Shown here piece by piece: positions 54,805 through 64,000 of a stretch of DNA of 64,000 nt (its first letter is position 1; each line of letters starts with the position of its first letter). Position numbers and translations under genes: made by a program. This DNA comes from Ahaetulla prasina (Eukaryota > Chordata > Lepidosauria > Squamata > Colubridae), in the NCBI RefSeq assembly GCF_028640845.1, contig NC_080546.1, forward strand, positions 69,469,205-69,533,204, given 5' to 3'. The notes under the pieces were generated by a model. The model was not told the origin of the DNA. It saw only the letters and a list, made by a program, of their open reading frames with translations, and did no database searches.

Positions 54805-56190
54805 TAGTAATGACAAAGAGGTTGCCTGTAAGAAATAGGAGCCAGCATGACTACCAATAGCCTAGCAAGACTAGCAATATTTTTTGGTTGCTTTCTGATT
54901 TATGATGTTCTAACTGTTTTTTTATTATGTCTCTGTGCAATCACAGAACTCCTGTTAAAACAGAAATAAAGCATCCATTCTAAACCATTGTAATTTTGAA
55001 AGCTCATTAAGCGATTGGTCATAACTTGAGGACTACCTGAATATCTCCAGTTGCAGAAAAATAAAATTTATTTACACAGTATCTGAATTTTTCAGTTAGC
55101 ATCATTTCTTGTATGTTTCTTTATTTTTTATATTCTGCAGCTCTCTGTTTTGAATTCAGTTTTTTCTATAAAGGTGCAATGAAGTTTAAAAAATTGGATT
55201 CATACAGAGAGCAATATGGGAAGAGATGCATGGCTACTACATTATTTGTACAATGACTGATAATGTTCCATATGATGCATGTATATCTCTTGATAGGTTA
55301 GAAAACATGCAATGTTTGTGCTATACTCATGTAATGTTATGTCACGTTTATAACAAATATTTTGTTGTACCAGATGGTTAATATTTCATGTGCTGACTTA
55401 GACTGCAGCTGGTTATTCTTTTTAAAATTTCTTAAAACAGAATGTAATTATTCACTTGAAAAAGTGGGACCAATATTTAATTCCATATGTCCATATAGCT
55501 ATGATTATTGCAGTTTAGGGTCAATAGAATGATCGACTTTTTTGGTCAGTTCATTTCTGTAGATATGACACATCAAATATTTAGTGAAATTGAGATGCAG
55601 TAAGAGGACATGATGTATCACTTCAGCAAATGCTCTGTTAATGATTAGATGAAATTGAGTAACAATGTGCAATAAGTACAACTAGGATTTGGAAAAATAG
55701 TGAAGAATTCAAAATCTCTTGAAGAAGAATTTTGAGATGTTTTCACTCAGAAAAAATTAACAAATGTTCAAAACATTTTATTAAATTTGGAAATTTGATT
55801 GCTTGAAAACATTCTGTTTTCAGAGCTGTCTTTCTATTTATGTTTTGAAACAATTTATAATTTATACATATTTAAGTATACCTGACTTTTATGCAGAGTT
55901 TATAGCACTTATATATTATTTCCTTCAACTCTGTAGATACCTGAAGATGAAAAAATTGCAATAATTGAAGACTTTGAAATTCCATTAAAAGTGTACCTGT
56001 TACTTATTATGCTTGTGAGGTTTTTTGTTTTGTTTTGTTTTGAAATTTAATTTTGAGTTGAATGAGGGAATTGTTCAGTTAACAGGATAAATATTTCATG
56101 AAGTTAATTTCTAGATATCCACTGAATCTGAATATTAGCAAGGGTGGGCATTTCAAGAAGAGGGCTGGCCTAAATTGTTGATCAGATTAC
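54805..56190. other. Intergenic DNA upstream of TDO2
   Basis: A short transposon-end remnant at 55000-55040 (CTCATTAAGCGATTGGTCAT). Otherwise no recognised features. Confidence 0.45.
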
Positions 56191-56194
56191 CGTA

Positions 56195-56203
56195 CATAAA
56201 AGA
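56195..56203 (+). promoter_or_regulatory. Possible TATA-like element of TDO2
   Basis: ACATAAAAG lies about 70 bp before the TDO2 ATG, consistent with transcription starting near 56225-56230. It has one mismatch to TATAAAAG and no other support. Confidence 0.3.
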
Positions 56204-56270
56204 ATGCACTAGGAAATGCAATTTATTTTATCTCAGGATATTGGAACAGGCGATATTTGATACTGGAGCC

Positions 56271-59595
<3,325 letters not shown>

Positions 59596-59899
59596 AGGAA
59601 ACTGCAATTCAAATTTAATGTTTTTTTTTTTAAAAAAATTCTTTTAATACAAACATTCCATCATTCATTAAACAGTGTGTCATTTGGGTACAATTTTTTT
59701 GTGTCATAACAGTTAAAGCTTACCATTATTTTAATACTAAAACTTTATACTAAACATATCTATTGTTGTAACATTTCTCTTCTTAACTTATTTAACTTTA
59801 TTATACATTACTTTCATATTTATTCTCTAACCATTGATAAAATAAACCCCATATATTATAGTAATTAGATTCTTCCTTTCTTTTAATTGCAAGTGTCAA

Positions 59900-60300
59900 C
59901 TTGCCTCAGATCAGTGTTTAAGAAAATAAAGACCCAACTCCATCATTTTGAAGAAATTGGTAATTTATACTAAACAAGCCAGAACTGGAAGTAATCAAAA
60001 CCACAGAGTCATATCCTCTCCTGAACCCTCCCCCTACTAGAGGTCATACAGTAATAATCCAATGTTGTCTTCCTCCTTGGCCACGTGTAGTTTCACTTCC
60101 GATATTCTCCCTGTGTCAATCTTCTGGATGGAATGTGAAGCAAGCAGCTGCCGTTACATTCACACCCCAAAACAGTTCAAACGTCTATTTAAAAAGGCTA
60201 TCTCCCTCCCCCACAATTGCAATGTCAAGCCGAATGCTGGGAACAGTAAAATCCTCCCCCCTCCTCCATAAATCATGTAAGGCACTCAGTAAGAGCAAAC
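59900..60300 (-). repeat. Probable solo LTR inside the L1
   Basis: This GC-richer block interrupts L1 ORF2 coding between NRLIFAVSL (about 60365) and NYYNIWGLF (about 59840). Its wording GACCCAACTCCATC on plus resembles ACCCCAACTCCATG in the copy 2 LTR at 45020. On the minus strand it could run from TGCC (near 60280) to GGCA (near 59905). No clean duplication was found. Confidence 0.5.
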
Positions 60301-60871
60301 TTTTAACAAGGTAATAAAACAGTAAAACAATCTAGTAGGAGAAATACACTTAATTAAAGCGGAGGCTGACAGCAAATATTAATCTATTCATTTCTGCACA
60401 TTCTAATATTTTATTAATCACATTTTCATCTGTAGGAATCTCTTCACCTTTTCAATTTTGTGCATATACAATTCTAGCTGCAATTATTACATGAATAATC
60501 AAATATACATTTTCTTTACTATAATTTCTGGTAAAATCCCCAACAGGAATAACTCAGTATTTAAATCTTCAAATCAATATGCTGCTGCGTCATCTTCTCC
60601 AACCACATACGAATTCTTGCCTAGTATTTTTTTGCTTCTACACATGTCCATCACATGGATAATACGATCCTGGTATCTGAAGGCATTTCCAACATTTAGT
60701 TGATTTATCATAGAAGAACCCCTAAGTATTATCTTTGAAAAAGCTTTCACTACCAGTTCTCTTCCTAAACTTTGGTCACTAGCCACAGTCATCCCTATCT
60801 TCAAAAAAGGAGACCCCAGCTTAGTCGAAAACTACAGACCGATCTCCCTTTGCTGTATCACCTGCAAAGTC

Positions 60872-61540
60872 ATGGAATCTATCATCAACCAATCCATTAC
60901 CTCATACTTAGAAACAAACAACCTACTCTCCAACAAACAATTTGGTTTCAGAAAAAAATTATCATGTAACTTACAACTTCTGCACTGCAAAAACATATGG
61001 ACTTCAAATCTTGATCAAGGCAAATCAATAGATGCAATCTACATAGACTTCTGCAAAGCTTTTGACTCAGTAGTACACGATAAACTTCTCCTAAAACTAA
61101 TATCCTATGGCATCTCAGGACCCCTCCACAAATGGATATCTGCTTTTCTGTCTAACAGACAACAAGTGGTCAAAATTGGCAATGCTCTATCAAATCCTGT
61201 TCCTGTCAAGAGTGGCGTTCCTCAAGGCAGCGTTCTTGGACCAACACTCTTTATACTATACATTAATGATCTTTGTGACCATATCTCAAGTAATTGTGTT
61301 CTCTTTGCTGATGATGTCAAACTATTTAACATCACAGACAATACTTCTATCATTCAAAACGACCTTGATCATCTAACCGCTTGGTCTAAAAATTGGCAGC
61401 TCCAAATTTCAACCAGCAAATGCTCAGTCTTACATATAGGAAAAAAGAACCCAAAAACTAAGTACATACTAGATGGACATTACCTTACAGATGACCCCAT
61501 CCCGTTAAAGACCTTGGAGTTTTCATGTCAAATGATCTAA
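60872..61540 (+). pseudogene. CR1/Rex1-like reverse transcriptase
   Basis: A 222-codon frame with NKQFGFRKKLSCNLQLL, AIYIDFCKAFDSVVHDKLLL (first catalytic Asp), SGVPQGSVLGPTLFILYIND and the catalytic VLFADDVKLFN. It closes at a frameshift near 61500 where the following frame (61525-62073) takes over. Clade assignment between CR1 and Rex1 is from motif style only. Confidence 0.88.
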
Positions 61541-62073
61541 GTGCCAAAGCCCACTGCAATTACATAGCAAAAAAAGCTCTAAGAGTTGTAAACCTAATCT
61601 TGTGTAGTTTCTTTTCCAAAAACACCACACTATTAACCAGAGCATATAAAACATTTGCTAGACCAATTCTAGAATACAGCTCGCCTGTTTGGAACCCTCA
61701 CCACATCTCTGACATCAATACAATTGAACGTGTCCAGAAATATTTTACAAGAAGAGTTCTCCATTCCTCTGAAAACAATAGAATACCCTATCCCACCAGA
61801 CTTGAAATCCTAGGCTTAGAAAACTTGGAACTCCGTCGCCTTCGACAAGACCTAAGCTTAACTCACAGAATCATCTATTGTAATGTCCTTCCGGTTAAAG
61901 ACTACTTCAGCTTTAATTGCAATAATACTAGAGCAACTAATAGATTTAAACTTAATGTCAACCGCTTTAATCTAGATTGCAGAAAATATGACTTCTGTAA
62001 CAGAATCATCAGTGCTTGGAACACTTTACCTGACTCTGTGGTCTCTTCCCATAATCTTAAAAGCTTTATCTAA
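61525..62073 (+). pseudogene. CR1/Rex1-like ORF2 C-terminal frame
   Basis: A 182-codon frame overlapping the RT frame by 16 nt in another phase: SFFSKNTTLLTRAYKTFARP, RLEILGLENLELRRLRQDL, SAWNTLPDSVVSSHNLKSFI. This is the region after the RT in these LINEs. The same passage is present in reverse at 27923-28464. Confidence 0.85.
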
Positions 62074-62610
62074 AAACTTTCTACTATTGACCTCACCCCA
62101 TTCCTAAGAGGACCATAAGGGGCGTGCATAAGCGCACAAATGTGCCTACCATTCCTGTCCTATTGTTTTTCTTTTCTTCTTTCTATATATATGCTTATAC
62201 CTCCTTATATTTACCCATATATGTTTATATACTATATAATCTTTTGTATGATTTCTACATATATTGTTGTGACAAAATAAATAAATAAAAATAAATAAAT
62301 ATCTTTAAACATTTTTGCCCGTCTTTCAGGTGACAGATGCCATCTATAAAACATCTTATACAGATTCTCTTTGTAAGCAGTTGATTTTGTTGACTTATAA
62401 TTTCTATCCCATAGTTGCTGTCATTTATCTAACTCTATCGTATAGCCAAAAATTTTTGCCCATGCTATCGTTTTTTTAACTTGTTCTTCTAGTTTAATAT
62501 TCATTAAATAACTGTACAATTTTCTTATCACTTCCTCATCTGTTCCTGTTAATGTCTTATCTAATTGTCAATTCCATATAAAACCATATAATTTAGCATT
62601 TTTTTTATAT

Positions 62611-63110
62611 CTAGTTTGTATTTGCAGTTGTGTATACCACACCGTATCTATCCCATTTTTCCAAATCTTGTTTTGTTTTAAGTTCCCTCTTTTCTGACAA
62701 AATATCTTTATATCTACCAATATTTCCCATATTAATAATATTTGGATGTATTAGTGCTTCCATTGTCAAAAGCCAAACTGGTATCTTCAAGTAATGTTGT
62801 TCTCTAGTTTTCTCCCACCAGACTTGAATTTCTCCCATACTAATAATAAAGCATTTCTTATATAATATCTTTGAAAGTAACCATGTATCTTATTTTTCCC
62901 ATACCATAAAAAGGCGTGCCAACCCAACTGCAAGTCATGTCCCTCCAATGTCAATAATCTTGTATTTCTCAATACAATCCATTCTTTCATCCATGTTAAT
63001 ACTGCTGCCTGGTAGTATAGTTCCCAGTTTGGTAGTCCAAACCCTCCTCTGGTTCTCGCATCTTGTAAAAGTTTTAAATTAGATTCTTGCCTTCTTCCCC
63101 TGCCATACAA
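62611..63110 (-). pseudogene. L1 ORF2 post-RT region
   Basis: Frames 62787-63110 (RTRGGFGLPNWELYYQAAVL, EGHDLQLGWHAFLWYGK) and 62611-62838 follow the L1 order after the RT: the GG(L/F)GLP.W..Y motif and Trp-rich stretch are L1 signatures. Confidence 0.82.
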
Positions 63111-63279
63111 ATTTCACTATTATTTTGTTCAAATTTTCAAAATATTTTTTCTCCAATGTTATTGGAATTGTTTGGAATAAACAATAGCCTTGGTAATATA
63201 TTCATCTTGATTGTTTCCTTGGTAATATATTCATCTTGATTGTTGCTATTCTTCCTGTTAACTATAATTGCAAATTTTT

Positions 63280-63948
63280 CTATCTCTGCAAATCTGTCTC
63301 AATTTGTTTTATCAGTTTATAAAAATTATCTTCCTTAATTGTAACACAGCTTGCTGTTAGTTGAATCTCTAAATATTTTACTTTCTTAGTGATCTGAATA
63401 TCTAACTTCTTTGTTAACTCCCTTTTCTGCTTCTCTGTAATGTTTTTCACTATTATCTTAGTTTTCTCTTTATTAATTTTCAATCCTGCCACCTCACCAT
63501 ATTTTTCTATTCTTTCTAATAGTTTTAGGCCTGTTTCTTGTGGATCTTCTAAAATAAGCACCAAATCATCTGCAAATGCCTGTAATTTATATTCATCCTT
63601 TTTAATTTCCGTAACTTTCATCTCCTTATCCTGTCTTATATTTCTATTTAATACTTCCAGTGTCAATACAAATAATAGTGGGGATAAAGGACATCCCTGC
63701 CTTGTGCCTTTCATAATATTAACCTTTTCCGTCATATCTCCATTTACCATCAGCTTTGTCAATTGTTTATAATATATCATCTTAAACATATTAGTAAATC
63801 TCTCCCCAAAGTCCATAACTTTTAATTGAATCAACATGAATTGTGAGTTGACGTTATCAAACGCCTTCTGTGCATCAAGGAATATCAAGGCCATTTGTTT
63901 CTCTGGATGTGCTTCATAATATTCCAATGTATTCAAAATTATTCTCAA
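63280..63948 (-). pseudogene. L1 reverse transcriptase segment
   Basis: A 222-codon minus-strand frame with LIFLDAQKAFDNVNSQFM (first catalytic Asp), TKLMVNGDMTEKVNI, GTRQGCPLSPLLFVLTLEVL and the catalytic LQAFADDLVLIL. Typical L1-clade RT motifs in order. The frame ends before the thumb, and the rest of ORF2 is in other frames, so the copy is dead. Sequence upstream lies beyond the window. Confidence 0.88.
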
Positions 63949-64000
63949 ATTGTCTCTGATCTGTCTCTTAGGTACAAAGCCATTTTGATCTGTATGTATA

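Larger units (their letters stand above)
60736..62300 (+). mobile_element. CR1/Rex1-like LINE inserted into the L1
   Basis: 5' truncated, about 1.56 kb, with RT and C-terminal coding, a 3' UTR with GCGTGCATAAGCGCACAAAT and an AAATAAATAAAT tail. The flanks carry TATCTTT at 60729-60735 and 62302-62308, a short target duplication. Joining the flanks restores L1 continuity on the minus strand (KMFKD on one side, STKCWKC on the other). Confidence 0.9.
59600..64000 (-). mobile_element. L1 LINE, 3' part, with two younger insertions
   Basis: On the minus strand, ORF2 of L1 enters from the right edge (RT at 63280-63948) and continues through the post-RT region (62611-63110) to KMFKD at 62310. It resumes after an insertion at about 60735 (STKCWKC, then RMWLEKMTQQHIDLK in another frame). 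It goes on to IIAARIVYAQN near 60470 and, after a probable LTR, NYYNIWGLFYQWLENKYE near 59840. The 3' UTR runs to about 59600. Many frameshifts. Confidence 0.85.

Noticed and set aside
54175..54816. 213-codon minus-strand frame
   Set aside because: It reads through a CATA microsatellite and an hAT-like element with internal repeats; overlapping frames of similar length exist on both strands.

Overview
The window reads as nuclear DNA of a squamate reptile, most likely a snake. Three vertebrate genes with introns and GT/AG splice sites are embedded in AT-rich DNA that is densely filled with reptile-type repeats: L2, CR1, a CR1/Rex1-like LINE and L1, tRNA-derived SINEs of the Sauria type, Ty3/Gypsy elements, Tc1 and hAT transposons, and microsatellites. 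No bacterial, plasmid or viral genome organisation is present. The species call is an inference from repeat content; the gene identities rest on exon-by-exon translation.

Gene layout. (1) 2408-8767, plus strand: the last three coding exons of GUCY1B1, the beta-1 subunit of the nitric-oxide receptor guanylyl cyclase; the rest of the gene lies left of the window. (2) 24275-38507, minus strand: a complete ASIC5 (acid-sensing/bile-acid-sensitive channel) gene in ten coding exons whose phases all join to an uninterrupted 502-residue reading frame. (3) 56271-58181, plus strand: the first three coding exons of TDO2 (tryptophan 2,3-dioxygenase); exon 4 onward is not found before the window ends, so intron 3 is at least 5.8 kb. 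The order GUCY1B1-ASIC5-TDO2 is the one known from human 4q32, so this is a conserved syntenic block. The three genes do not share a pathway; they are neighbours by descent.

Repeat layout. 158-1924: a dead Tc1 transposon with IR/DR ends, carrying an hAT MITE. 3600-7375: Gypsy copy 1, rearranged, with its 5' LTR split by another MITE. 12.3-13.6 kb: old L2 pieces and microsatellites. 17476-18567: a foldback hAT element. 18970-22340: a nearly full-length, GC-rich L2 with a long reverse-transcriptase frame. ASIC5 introns carry L2 tails, a mariner MITE, old L2, a CR1/Rex1-like copy, an hAT MITE and SINEs. 41190-45372: Gypsy copy 2. 46311-47650: a retroelement esterase fragment truncated by an L2 3' half that ends in an (ATT)n microsatellite. 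50800-52106: Gypsy copy 3, collapsed by deletion. 54450-54800: an hAT-like element. 59600-64000: an L1 on the minus strand, broken by a probable solo LTR and a CR1/Rex1-like LINE, all inside TDO2 intron 3.

I found no convincing new biological system. The value of the window lies in a clean ASIC5 gene model, upstream open reading frames that abut its start codon, and several insertions whose history can be read directly from target-site duplications and empty-site paralogues.
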